64,000 nt of DNA from Turnera subulata (GCA_028386065.3 JAKUCV010003081.1:38231-102230); one strand, 5' to 3'. Counted from the stretch's first letter, positions 10,425 to 21,659 are shown. Translations and numbers: made by a program. Notes: generated from the letters alone by a model not told the origin.

Positions 10425-10443
10425 ATCCCCAGTGGAGTCGCCA
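10425..10443 (-). other. E1 primer-binding site (tRNA-Arg)
   Basis: The minus strand reads TGGCGACTCCACTGGGGAT two bases after the LTR end. It is complementary to the 3' end of a plant tRNA-Arg including CCA, recalled from memory. Tat/Ogre elements are known to use tRNA-Arg. Confidence 0.85.
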
Positions 10444-10445
10444 GT

Positions 10446-11905
10446 TGTGAGAACCCGGAACTTTCTCACCTCGTGACAATCGATGTCGATAGAGTTGCCA
10501 CCCAACTTTTATTAGAATGGAAAAACTCAGGAAAAACCAAAGATAACACCTTTATGCCCACAAAGCGACCAGATTTGCGTTCCAAAGATACCGGACTCGG
10601 GGGTTCGTCATGGATAGGAAGGTATGAGGCACCTCATCCATGCTTGGGCAAAATAATATGCAATTTAAACAAATACTTGTGCTTTGGTGCGAGTGTGCAT
10701 GTGTGTAAACCAGATTTCCAGGCGCAAATAAACAACAATATATATATATAAAATCGAAATTAAAAGAAAACGAAAGGGGAAGAAGAAGATTGAGCTTGCG
10801 TCTCCACCACTAGAGACATTCTACGTACCCCGGTTGGGTTCAAAGCTCACGTAGTTCTGAGATTACAGACAACACTCAAGTAAACATGTCAGTATCAGCA
10901 TATATGAGAGACAAAAATCGCAGCAGCAGAGAGAAATCAGAGGGAAAGAGACTAAGTTACCACCAAGGGCGTGTTCTTCGTCGTTCTTTGCGTTGAAGGG
11001 TTGTAGATTGCTTCTACCCTCTTTCCGTTCCTTACTTCCACCTTGATTGGCCCTGGAACTACTGCAGAGACAAAACTAAATAACACACCACGTTAAATCT
11101 GGCAGAGAAAAGTAAACAAATTGAATTGAAAAGAAAATAGAAGAGTTTTCCCAAGCAAAGAGCTTAATGGCCAACCTCCCTAAAACGTGTTATGAGGATT
11201 CTATTTATAGTGTTCAGGGTCTGAAGAGGCGTGGTTATAATCCTAGGGTCGAGATTAAACCCCTAAATCCAATGGCTGAGAGTAGAAATCAAAAAAGAGG
11301 AAAAACTAAAAAAATTGCCGAAACTGGAACACATGACCGCCAGATGGTGGCGGTCATGTCGCGATGACCGCCGGTAAGTGGCGGTCATGGCCACATGTCC
11401 GCCGGCAGGTGGCGGTCATGGCCACATGTCCGCCGGCAGGTGGCGGTCATAGTCCCATGACCGCCGGCCTGTCGATTACTGTTCACGGCTTTTCCGATTT
11501 TGACCCGGTTTTCCTTATTTTGACTCCAATTCGATTCTTGCGCGCAAAGTATGGATTCTTGGACCAGAAAATCTCCCTATTCTTGAGGAAAACCCCATAC
11601 TCTTTCCATGAAAACTCAATTACTTAACCTTCACTCCAAGGATTAAGAATTATTCCTCTTTTATTCCATAAAATAGGAAAAATAATAAACTAACTTAATT
11701 AGGCCTCTAATTTGACGAAAATCAGAGACAAATAAGTCAGAGAATTCGTGCTAAGCCTAGGACTAATTATAAGAATAGTCCACTGATTTATTTATTGGGT
11801 TCCTGAGCCAAATTAAAGACCAAAAATTAATAAAATTAACCTTAAGCTCTAAAACACAATTATAATCCAATGAAATAAATGGGTGGCTAAATTTGGGTGT
11901 TCACA
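10446..11905 (-). repeat. E1 5' LTR (1460 bp)
   Basis: On the plus strand it runs from TGTGAGAACCC to GTTCACA, so TG...CA on either strand. On the element strand it has a TATA box (CACTATAAATAG, near 11205) and, about 125-260 bp upstream of it, a GGCGGTCATG cluster at 11332-11465. The U5 block GAACTACGTGAGCTTTGAACC with GGTACGTAG, near 10820-10860, is shared with the E2 and E3 LTRs. Confidence 0.88.
11332..11465. repeat. GGCGGTCATG minisatellite in the E1 5' LTR
   Basis: Exact GGCGGTCATG copies at 11349, 11380 and 11411, a GGCGGTCATA at 11442, and inverse copies CATGACCGCC at 11332 and 11456. The period is about 31 bp. The cluster is largely self-complementary, so it could fold back. Confidence 0.85.
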
Positions 11906-12093
11906 GCTCCCTTTATTTTTGTCAAAATTTTCAGTCCCAGCAGGCCCCACGTATCCATTTGCAGAGTCAAGTCAATCAAGCAAAGTGTTTCATTATTCTG
12001 GATCCCAATAATATACACGCACTTAATTTCCCTCAAAGAAGTCACTCCGGGGCGCGGGTCCTGCAAAACGAAAAAAAATTATTACTGGGAGCT

Positions 12094-12200
12094 GGCGGTC
12101 ATGTCTGGAAGCCCGTCCACGCTGGCGGTCATGTTAGGATGTCCGCCAAAGCTGGCAGTCTTCTCCACTTGTCCGCCGAGTTCCTGCCCGCTTTTATAAC
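12094..12200 (+). promoter_or_regulatory. PMD gene promoter region: GGCGGTCATG motifs plus TATA
   Basis: GGCGGTCATG occurs at 12094 and 12124, with related GTCCGCC words to 12178. TTTTATAAC at 12192-12200 is a TATA candidate about 115 bp before the ATG at 12316, leaving a CT-rich leader. The arrangement matches the Tat LTR promoters and the E1 extra ORF. Confidence 0.55.
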
Positions 12201-12315
12201 CCCAAAAACCTCACTTCTCCCTGATTTCATCTCAAAACACCAAAAACTCTCTCAATTTTCTCTCAAACTCTACCTTTGAACTCGCAATCCATTCCCAAAC
12301 TGTTCTAAAATCTAC

Positions 12316-15015
12316 ATGGCCTCTTCTTCCTCGTACTCTCTCAAATCGCTGGAAAAAACCTTAAGGAGGTATCACCCAAAATTAAATCCGGAAGAAAATC
12401 CTGCACTAATACTCAAACCCCCAAATAGACACATCTCTTTTGATCCTCCTATAGTGCAAGTAAGTTATTTCTACCAACTAAAATTCTTAAATCATGGTTT
12501 CAATTCGTTTTGAGGTTTTTGCCCAATTTTTCCATAAACTCGATTTTATGTCGTGTTTGTTGTGTTTGATTGTTTGGAAACGATCCTAGTATGCCTACAA
12601 TGCTTTCCCACATGATTATTTGTTGGATTAAGCAGGAATTGTTGATTTGATGAAATTCCCAATCTGGGGTGTAGGGTTCTTGGCGAAAATTGATAATGTG
12701 GATGAATGGATTACTGTTTCGATGTTTGAATTGTGTAAAAGTGTTGTATAATGGGTGAATGTTGATGGGCTTGTGCCGATTTTGGTCAATTTTGAATTTC
12801 ACCGGAATGGGTTTTGTGATTTTCTTACGTTTTGATCTGCAAATAAAATGTTGTTATGATGCTGAAATGTATGATTTTTTTTGTGCAAATCTATTCCCAT
12901 CATGTATGTCTACTGTGAACTCGAATTTGTCTAGTTTGGCCCGTTTTAGAGTGAGGATTAACATTTCTGGGGGTATCTACACAGGTCGAGGATAGGAGCC
13001 AGAATCACAGCGAAGCTGAAGCGCGGTCTGGGATTTTAGAATACGTGAAAGGTGATGAAGAGGAGCAGAGGATCATTGCACGGGTTGGACTCTGGGACTT
13101 CTTTTGGACTTTCCAGGGGACAGAGTGGACCTTCAAGCCGTCTCGGCACCCGAGGAAAGATGGTGGGACACCAATACTTTCCACCTTCCTTGCGGGGAGA
13201 TGACTATGACCTCTAGCGATTATTCCCACATCACCGGATTACTATTCCGGGGCGCGCCGGTTATTCATGATCAGGATGTTGGCATAGTGTTAGTAATATG
13301 CCCAAAAGCCAATCAATGGATGATTGTAGTCATGTATATACATTAAGGTTATTCCAATAAATATGATTATGAGATAATCGCTTGCAAATATTTATAACCC
13401 TAGAATTTTGTATTCTTAAATGTCCCTAGTCGATTATTATTATGGATGGGTTGTAATAATAAATTAAGACTAGCGTATGTTAAGAATTGTATGAGATACG
13501 AATTCTACATACGGGTACAAGTTAGAGAACTTGTGGACTGGACCGACCCACATAAGAACCCTACATGGAACGTTATATGATTGTCATTAGTGGTTCTTAT
13601 ATGTATTGTCCTTTGACCTGAGATCATCAAGGTTCCCAGCATATGAGTCGTATACTTTGATATTATTCCTAGTCATCCGTAACTGGGTGGTCATAAGGGT
13701 AATCATTGGGTATATGATAAATGTGTTGTGGGTTTTGATTGATCAAGATGGGATTCGTCCGACCCATATAACGGGTATATTATCAGATGGGCCTCTTGAT
13801 AGAGTTGAACTGTAAATGCATGGCCATGCTCGGATTATATGATATGATGATATCATTAGGATCCGTTTTTCACAGTTAACTCGGGGATCAAGAAACTAAG
13901 ATTAAATATATACGAGATTGACGTTTTCCATGTCTCGGTTTAATCTTGATAATGAGACGAAAGGACGATGACATGTTTACGAGGCATATTGAATCAGTAC
14001 TGATCTTGTCGTTCGGGTAGCAATGATGTGTTGCTAGACGCCGCTCTTTGCTTATAATTGTAAAATGAGATTTTACAATTATTGCCGGACGTTACAAGTG
14101 CCTACAGGGTCACACACATAGAACCGTTGATTCGAGCAGGTGGTTGGACCGTGGTTGGACCATAGTTGGACCGTGGTTGGACCAGGGTCGTTTAGGGCTG
14201 GTTTGGTTCAGTGATTGTCAGAATTATTGAACCAAAATAAGTGTTGTGATGTGTTCGTTAGTGCACTAGTGGTAGACAAGATAATGGCCATCATAATCAT
14301 CCTTTTGGTGGACCATTATGTTGGCCATTTTGTCTAATTAACTATGCACTAATTGGGTGTGTTTTGTGATCTGATCACTCTCTCCCTCTCTCACTCTTGC
14401 ATTCTGAATTCTGAGTTTTTCAGAGCAAGAAACACACACACATCTTCCTCTCTTCTTTGTGAAAGAAAGAGATACCATAGACACCACATATAGCTCCCGG
14501 AAATCCGTAGCTAGCACCACGGTTCGGGAGTGCTCGGGGGTTGGAGATCGTGAGACGATTCTGGCCGGTGATTGACGGTTTGTGTGGATACCGTAGAGGA
14601 GCAGGATATCTTTTCGGCTCTAGCTGATTCGGTTCTTCAGTTAGGTGAAAGATCCTAACCGTTTCAGGTATGTTTGTTTTTGTTGTTCGGTTTAGTTGCT
14701 TCACTTGGATCCTTCATGAGTTTTCTGGGTTTTCGCTGTGCATTTGTTGCCTTTAGATTGTCTATTTTGCATGACCGGAAACTTACACATAGACCAATTC
14801 GAGGAGCTTCTAGGCATAGCACCAAATTGGATTAAGGATCGCACCGGAGAAGTTTCTCCACTATGGTTGCAGAGGCATCTGGTATCAGCGACATTTCCGG
14901 GTACGGTCGAGCAGCGTGCACGAGGCTTGATCTTAGCGAGCCTTAACAGGACTATCGTCGCATCTGGCAGTGACCAAGTTCAGACAGACTTGCTGGCCTC
15001 TCTGGGCTTGCACGG
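12316..15015 (+). pseudogene. Plant-mobile-domain (PMD/MAIN-like) gene, split and truncated by LTR insertions
   Basis: Exon 1 (12316-12459) encodes 48 residues starting MASSSSYSLKSLEK and ends at a good donor CAA|GTAAGT. The intron is about 525 bp and ends TACACAG at 12984. Exon 2 begins at 12985 with an acidic stretch, then gives the PMD core ERWWDTNTFHLPCGEMTMT and ITGLLFRG. A copia solo LTR interrupts at 13288; the frame resumes at 14793 with FEELLGIAP and continues to 15015, where the E2 LTR starts. The open frame from the splice site and the frame of the PMD core differ, so a frameshift near 13090-13130 is likely. PMD proteins such as Arabidopsis MAIN and MAIL1 act in the nucleus in genome stability and silencing. 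Here the 3' half is missing and the gene is dead. Confidence 0.72.
13283..14792. mobile_element. Copia-type solo LTR with TSD CATAG (LTR family C)
   Basis: The 1500-bp LTR at 13288-14787 runs TGTTAGTAATATGCCC to GAAACTTACA and is flanked by exact CATAG copies (13283-13287, 14788-14792). It matches the LTR at 31317-32820 over its whole length and the partial one at 63804-64000. No internal region remains, so an element was lost by LTR-LTR recombination after inserting into the PMD exon. Inside is a GTGGTTGGACC repeat at about 14140-14190. Confidence 0.9.
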
Positions 15016-16577
15016 TGTGAACAACCAAATTTGACCCATGATTATTCTTCTAGTTTAGATTTTAGGTATGCTCAAACCATAAGATTAATAAGATGATTTG
15101 GTCTTTGGCTAAGGCACACTTAGAACTTATTTTAGTGGAATGCATATTTTATGAATTGGGAATTTTATGTTTGTACCTTAGGATTAATGAGATGATTTAA
15201 TCTTAGGATAAAAATATACTAAAGTCTAGTTCATCAAAACATCATCCTAATTTGTTTATTTGGCTTTCTTGTTTATTTTAACCCGATTATAATGAGATGA
15301 TTTATTTTTGGGTTAAGGATGAATTTGAGGGCCTAAGTTAATGAAGTATGGACTTTCACGAGATGAGTAGACCATAAACACATTACTTGCACACTATTTT
15401 TAGCTCTGATTTTCGTGGAAAATTAGAGTTAAACCATCTCTTAATGGTAAATGTATTTTTGGTATGATTTAAGCACAAAATGGGGACTTAATGTGTATCA
15501 ATCAATTAGGAGATGATTAGGGGAGTACTAATCAAGAAAAGAGGTGATTCTAGGTTGTTTAGGGGTTAATTACGCGGTGGAATCAATCAGGGAGAAATTA
15601 AGGGAAACCGGGAGCAAAAAAGGAAAGAACGGGGGAAACGCAGGGTGTCAGCTGGCCATGGCGGGATGACCGCCGGCCCTGGCGGTCTTGGTGCCCAGAT
15701 TGCCCGATTTTCCCCGATTTTTTCCCCTAATTTGATTCTAAACAGTTTTGGCCAAGATTTTTGGTTGAGACCTTGGTCATTAAGCAGGTCCACGCCCCTA
15801 TACACCCCAAAACACTATAAATAGGACTCCCCACTCACATTTCAAGGGATCAATCTCTCATTACACACACATCCCCAGAATCTCTACTTCTCCAAGCCTA
15901 GAAATCTTCTTATAGGCAAAAACTCTGGTGAAATTTCGTGGGAAGCATCAACAATAATCCAGAAAGGGTCGAACAAGAGGGAATCAACCATTGAGCTAAG
16001 GAGTGGGAAGAAAGTGGGTGCACAATCCAACCCAAACCAAGGAGCTAGAGGAGGGCTACAAGAGATAACACTAAACCCATTTTTTTTTATCATTTGCTTA
16101 ATGATTTGCTGATGCTTTTGATGATGTGAATGTTGTGATGTTGACACAAGAACTACGTGGGCTTTGAACCCGGTCGCCAGGGTACGTAGGTGGTCTCTAG
16201 TGGTGGAGACTCAAGCCCAATTTTTTTATTTTCATTTTTTCTTATTTCAATTTCATTTTGTTATTTCTATGTGATTCGTTTCCACACAACGCACACTTGT
16301 ACAAGGCATACTTGCATTCCTCAATTGCACAAAGTTTCGCCCTAACACGGATGGGTGACTAACACCTTCCCATCCGTGACAAACCCCCGGGCTCATTATC
16401 TTTGGTTTGCCAACCAGTTGCTAAATGGAGTCATTGGGATTCAAAGAAGGGGTTTTCTCGAATTTTGTCCCAAAACAAAATTCGGGTGGCGACTCCAAAA
16501 ATAATAGGTGTTGGTTAAAAGGAAGGTGTGAAGGGAAAGATGAGAACCTCCAAGTGATTTTGGGTCGGGTTCTCACA
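15016..16577 (+). repeat. E2 5' LTR (1562 bp)
   Basis: It runs from TGTGAACAACC to GGGTTCTCACA. A TATA box CACTATAAATAGG is at 15814-15826, with a GGCGGTC/GACCGCC pair at about 15661-15690 upstream. The U5 block GAACTACGTGGGCTTTGAAC is near 16150, followed by GGTACGTAGGTGGTCTCTAG. Confidence 0.88.
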
Positions 16578-16579
16578 GC

Positions 16580-16597
16580 TGGCGACTCTGCTGGGGA
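16580..16597 (+). other. E2 primer-binding site (tRNA-Arg type)
   Basis: TGGCGACTCTGCTGGGGA, two bases after the LTR end. It differs from the E1 site (TGGCGACTCCACTGGGGA) at three central bases, so it is mutated or matches another tRNA-Arg species. Confidence 0.8.
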
Positions 16598-17090
16598 CTC
16601 TGAGGGTTTGAGAAACTTTGTGCAATCGTTGAATTTTGTATGCCTTTGTACGTGTCATCATAAGTGCATAGCATTCTTGACTATTCATGTGAAGCTTTTA
16701 CCATAAGAGGCCGAGGGAATCCAAATCCGCTACATGCTTTCCTTAAGCGATAGTGGTTTGAGTGAAGCCGTTTCTCAATGCTTAGCACTGATGGGGATTA
16801 ATAGGCCTCGGACCTCACGTGATATCCATTATCACATGTCAGTAGGTCAACCTATTCCCTAGTGGCAATCTCTAGCCCCCAACCAGCTACATACCCTGAG
16901 CATCTCATGCATAATGAATCAATAAGTGGTACGTGCATTTGGGTGATTATTATTGTGAATTCATGTAGGTGTAAATAGTGTGCCCACTTTCATTTATACA
17001 TACCTAATGAAAAACCAACAAAAAATGTGTGTCAAGAGATCCCTGGATACCCTAGACCTTCACACTTGTCTCCCCCAATACGAGGGCAAG

Positions 17091-18200
17091 ATGAGTGAGG
17101 ATAACACTATCAAGTTGGATGAAGTTTTGGAGTCTCTACTGAATGATTCGAATGTGAGAGATGAACAATAGCACTCAAGCATGGCAGGAATGCGTCCCCT
17201 AAGAGTAATGGGGGACAAACCTTGAAGCAAGGCATTGGGAATAGTGTTAAAGCGTCCCAAGACGGTGGTCCGCCGGTGCAAAAGCTGAAAGGAGATGAAG
17301 AGAGGCTCAGAGGAGTGGAGGAGTTGTTGAAGACCATGAAAAGAAAGGAAGATGACTGGAACTTAGATCGTCTATCTTTATTCCTCGAAGCTCGCCTACC
17401 CAAGAAATTTAATATGCCAGAGATTAAGAAATTCAACGGGATGGGATGCCCTATGACCCATTTAACGATCTATATGAGGATGTTGCAGCCTATAGGGATC
17501 GGACCTGAATTGATGACCCAGCTTTTTCAAAGGACTTTGTCGGGAGCAGCCTTAAAGCAATACAGCTACAATACCGAAGTGGATGTGACCAAGAGGGATC
17601 TTGAGACAACCAAACAAGAAGCCCAGGAAACTTTTTCTGCCTACATTTCAAGGTGGCGTGGCAAGGCGTCTTTAATGGTGAATAGACCCACTGGAGAAGA
17701 TCAAGTGCAAACGATAATCAAGAACCTTCACCCAGTTTATTATGATCGCATGGTTGACAAATATTACGCCAATTTCAGGGCACTCATTGGAGTAGGAATA
17801 CAATTGGAAGATGCTATCAGTTCAGGGAAGAATAAGGTTTCAACAGATACTCCCACTTTTTGGAGGAATCTGAGCTCAACTCAAGGAAAGAGACCAGCAG
17901 GAGTGAACTATGTGACTGCTCAAACTGGGCCTAAACCCAGGGAATTCGCCCCTTTGTCTATGATCTTGGGAAAGATGTTTGGAAAAATGTGTGCAGGAAG
18001 GACTACTTCGACCTCTAATACCTAAATCTGACTCATCCACTAAAGGGGATCCAAGAAGATATTGTGAGTTCCATCAGATGACTCGACATACCACTGACGA
18101 ATGCATTCAACTCCGCCACAGGATCCAAGATTTAGTAGAATGAAAAGAGATCATATTACCCCATCAAGGGGGCGCCAAGGGTGTCAATTCCGCAAAATGG
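17091..18200 (+). pseudogene. E2 gag, broken
   Basis: ATG at 17091 (MSEDNTIKL) with an early frameshift; the main gag frame is open 17222-18025 with FPEAR/FKMP-type blocks (LEARLPKKFNMPEIKKFNG) and VDVTKRDLETTKQEAQETF. Relative to E3, 66 bp are missing after LSGAAL, an in-frame loss of the 22 residues that include WFMTLDES. Another frameshift at about 18005 leads into the zinc-knuckle remnant YCEFHQMTRHTTDEC. The protease is absent. Confidence 0.8.
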
Positions 18201-18335
18201 ATGAACGAGGAAGATTGTTTCGTGCTCAGCACTGACCTGGGAAAAAAAGAATGAGGATTTGCCGGGATGGTCACCTATGATACCAGGCAAGCTGGCAGGA
18301 ACTAGGAATGGCATAAGTCAATTGTCATCTTCAAA

Positions 18336-18660
18336 ATGGTCGGGAAAGAGACTAACCTGGATCCTTTTATAACATTCGAGTCTGGAAGTGAGTCTGAAAT
18401 AGATAGTGAACCAGAAAGTGTAACCAAGGAATCAAACAATGATTCTCTTGACTTTAGTTTTTCTTTTTCCGAAACCATAGAGGATGATGATGTCTTTATA
18501 TCCCAAAGTATTGAAATCAGACACTCTTTTTCTTACTTGGATGCTTTCTGTGATGATATTTATTGCATGCATAATATGTGTGAATGTAACGAGATGAGTG
18601 AACTCCCGGATTCTATCGAAATCAATCTGGGTACCGATGCTGATCTAAGCCCGTCGGCTC
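18336..18660 (+). pseudogene. E2 acidic linker
   Basis: FESGSESEIDSEPESV, then EDDDVF, YLDAFCDDIYCMH and SIEINLGT. It parallels the E1 linker at 6606-7139 in order and composition. It reads without a stop to the point where E1 has TAA before RT, then jumps across a deletion of about 60 codons into RT at RLQPQWALK (about 18650-18680). Confidence 0.6.
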
Positions 18661-19930
18661 CAGCCCCAGTGGGCCTTGAAGGTAAAAGAAGAAGTTCAAA
18701 AGCAGATTCGGGCTGGGTTTCTGGAGGTGATTGAATATCCTGAATGGCTGGCTAACATTGTTCCAGTCCTGAAGAAGGATGGGAAGGTAAGGCTGTGTAT
18801 AGATTATCGAGATTTGAACAAGGACTGCCCAAAGGACGAATTCCCATTGCCGCACATTGATCTTCTGGTGGATGCTACAGCCGGGCATGCGCTGTTATCC
18901 TTTATGGATGGGTTCTCAAGGTATAACCAGGTGAAGATGGCGCCAGAAGACAAGCACAAAACATCTTTCCAGACAGAATAGGGGATATTTTGCTGCAAGG
19001 TCATGCCCTTTGGTTTTATTAATGCTAGGGCCACATATCAGAGAATGACAACTACACTCTTGCATGACATGATGCATAAAGAAGTGGAGGTCTACGTCGA
19101 TGACATGACTGTGAAATCTAAAATGCGAGAGTCTCATGTGACCAACTTGAGGAAGTTGTTTGAAAGATACCGAGAGTATTGCATGAGAATTAACCCCAAA
19201 AGTGTGTCTTTGGTATTCAAGCAGGAAAGTTATTGGGTTTCATGGTAAGTGAATGAGGCATAGAGGTGGATTCTTCCAAGATTAAAGCCATTCAGGAAAT
19301 GCCAACCTCGAGGAGTGAGAAAGAAGTCCGAAGCTTCTTTGGGAGAATTCAGTACGTCAGTTGCTTCATAGCTCAGCTCTCTAGCATTTGTGCGCCCATC
19401 CACTGGTTACTCAAAAAGGGAGTTCCCATCAAATGGGATGACAAGTGCCAGGACGCTTTCGAGCAAATCAAGATGTACCTGTCCAATCCTCCGGTGCTCT
19501 AACCCCCCAGACAAGGGAAACCTTTACTGCTATATCTAACCATCATAGAAGAAGCCATGGGTGCAATGTTAGCTCAATACTTACCAGATTTACTTACTGA
19601 GACTACTATCTATTATTTGAGCAAGAAGTTCAACTGGTATGAGCTGAACTACAATATGGTGGAGAAGACTTGTGTGGCCTTGACTAAGCCCGTCAAAAGC
19701 TTCGGCATTACTTTATCTCCTTTGAGGTTTTAATCATCTCTAGGATGGACCCCATTAAGTACCTAGTGGAAAGGACGGTGCCAAGTAGTCGCACAACTAG
19801 GTGGGTGGCAATCTTGTCACAATTCAAAGTCCGATTTGTGTCACAAAAGGCCATCAAAGGAGGTGCCATAGCTGATTTCCTAGCATCCCAACCGGTAGAA
19901 AATGATGAGAGGTTTGAACCCTAGTTTTAG
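18655..19930 (+). pseudogene. E2 reverse transcriptase and first RNase H, broken
   Basis: Recognisable RT blocks: CIDYRDLNKDCPKDEFPLPH, MPFGFINARATYQR, and VEVYVDDMTVKS with an intact YVDD. Stops: TAG at about 18978 where E1 has TGG; TGA at about 19252 where E1 has AGA; TAA at about 19500 where E1 has CAA; two TAG codons at about 19922-19930. A one-base loss near 19195 and another frameshift near 19690 break the frame. It cannot encode a working enzyme. Confidence 0.82.
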
Positions 19931-19948
19931 GATGAAGAAATAATCAAT

Positions 19949-20473
19949 TTGGAGGTACCGACTTGGGATATGCATTTCGTTGAGCCGACTAACATAAATG
20001 GCTTCGGGATGGGAGTAATTCTCAAGTCCCCTGGCGGAGTGACATACCCGATTTCTTGCAAATTGGAATTCCAGGCTACTAACAATGTGGTCGAATATGA
20101 AGCATGCACCATTGGTCTGGAAATAGCATTAAACATGGGAATTAAGCTGATAAGGGTGTTCGGGCATTCGGCTTTAGTAATATTCCAAGCCAAGGGAGAG
20201 CGGAAGATTAAGGAAGAAAAGTTGGCACCATACCACGATTACCTAAGGACGTTGGCATCCAAGTTTGAAATGGTTGATTTTCAGTATGTGCCCAGGAGAG
20301 ATAACCAATTTGCCAATGCACTAGCCATACTTTCTTCAATGATGGGAATGCCAAACAATGCTACCATCTTGCCATTAACGATCCGAGGAAGGGAAAGGTC
20401 GTCTTTCAATATGAGGGGGGAAACAGGGGAATTTTGGTTTCAAAACTATTTGGATAACTCGAGTTCCCATTAA
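19949..20473 (+). pseudogene. E2 archaeal-type RNase H with catalytic residues lost
   Basis: It aligns with the E1 second RNase H. The first catalytic Asp (E1 MYFDGA) reads MHFVEP here and the later one (E1 YGDSTL) reads FGHSAL, while the NNVVEYEA block remains. The frame stays open past the point where E1 is frameshifted (YVPRRDNQFANALA). Confidence 0.8.
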
Positions 20474-20519
20474 GCTTCCACCGTGGCTCTTACTACCACG
20501 AGGCTAGATCAACAATCGC

Positions 20520-21310
20520 ACAGCCAAATCAGGGATGACGATGATAGAGATCATTGGTATAATGACATACTAGAATACTTAGGGAAGGGACATTCCCTAA
20601 GGAAGTAACAGTTAATGAGAAAAAGACTCTGAGAAGGTTAGCTGAAGGGCACATCATATGTGCTGGAAATCTTTACAAGAGGCATACCACGGGGGTTCAC
20701 TTATTGTGTGTAAGTGCGAAGGAAGCAGAAAAGATCATAAAGAGGGTTCACGGGGAAGATGAGGGTTCACATATGAGGGAGACATGTTAGCTCAAAAGAT
20801 ATTGTGACTGGGGTATGTTTGGTCAACAATGGAAGCTGATTGTGCTAAATTTGTGAAACGCTGTCACACATGCCAAGTCCACGAGAAGCTGCAACTGAGG
20901 CCACCAGCACCACTAACACCCATGTCTTCACCATGGCCGTTCTCAGTATGGGGTATTGATGCCATTGGGAAAATAACCCCAAAAGCGACAAATGGGCATG
21001 AATATATATTGATTTCCATTGATTACTTCACCAAATGGGTAGAAGTTGAATCATATGCCATGCTCACATCTAAGAAGGTGGCCAAATTTATCCGCGATAA
21101 CATCATTTATCCGCGATAACATCATTTAACGTAATAGCATCCCGAACGAATTGATATCAGATAACAGTTCGCACTTCAAGGCCGATGTTGGAAGAGTATG
21201 TCAAAAATATGGGATCAAGCATCATAGGTCATCACCTTATCGACCCCAAGCTAATGGTGCGGTTGAGGCCGCCAACAAGAATATGAAGGCCATCTTAGGA
21301 AAGATGATAT
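20520..21310 (+). pseudogene. E2 integrase, broken
   Basis: The zinc-binding region keeps RVHGEDEGSHM and CHTCQVH, with a TGA in the same codon as in E1 (KIL-stop-LG). The core has WGIDAIGK, ISIDYFTKWVE, LISDNSSHFKA and AVEAANKN. A 19-bp tandem duplication (ATTTATCCGCGATAACATC, about 21087-21125) destroys the frame between the two Asp motifs. Similarity stops after LGKM near 21310. Confidence 0.8.
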
Positions 21311-21326
21311 CTAGACACAGTGGCCA

Positions 21327-21541
21327 TCTTGGGTCTCGGGCTGTTCATGGGTTGAGTTACTAAACAGTAGCGACCCTGGGAGGGATACCCGGTCCGTAGC
21401 GGGGACAGACAATGGGACCGATCAGTGACACGTGGACGCAAACGGTGTCACCTCGCATCAAAACAATGTCGTTTTGAGCGGCGGGCAGCCGGTCAAAAAT
21501 GAGCAGAATCTATGTCAATACATGCCCCGCCCGAGACCCAT
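21327..21541. repeat. Inverted-repeat segment, possible small DNA transposon
   Basis: GGGTCTCGGGC near 21331 returns inverted as GCCCGAGACCC near 21528, with weaker pairing extending to about 25 bp each side. It starts just where the E2 integrase breaks off. No target duplication was recognised. Confidence 0.35.
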
Positions 21542-21659
21542 GACTGACTGCCCACGAAAAGTCTAGGTACGTAAATATCGCGGAAAAAAGTTTGGGTACA
21601 TGATTGTCTCAAACCATAAAATATAGGTACCATCTGTACCAAAAATCCTATTAATGCAT

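Larger units (their letters stand above)
1..11905 (-). mobile_element. E1: Tat/Ogre-type Ty3 LTR retrotransposon, 3' LTR running off the window
   Basis: An almost complete element read on the minus strand: 5' LTR at 10446-11905, tRNA-Arg primer site, leader, gag-protease, acidic linker, RT with two RNase H domains, integrase, a 3' region with an opposite-strand ORF, and part of the 3' LTR at 1-516. A second RNase H after the degenerate first one, a tRNA-Arg primer and a long repeat-bearing 3' UTR are known Tat/Ogre traits. The two LTRs differ by roughly 6-8% by eye over about 515 bp, so this is not a recent insertion. Pol has a frameshift and stops, so the copy is probably dead. The left end lies before base 1, so the target-site duplication cannot be checked. 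Confidence 0.88.
15016..21310 (+). mobile_element. E2: decayed Tat/Ogre-type element
   Basis: Plus-strand order: 5' LTR, primer site, gag, linker, RT, RNase H, second RNase H, integrase. Recognisable pol ends abruptly near 21310. The protease region is lost and the RT N-terminus (about 60 codons) is deleted. At least three frameshifts and many stops follow. A matching 3' LTR was not found; the LTR relic at 22680-23577 is too different from the 5' LTR to be its sister by simple insertion. The element lies in the PMD gene, with CACGG just before its LTR. Confidence 0.8.
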
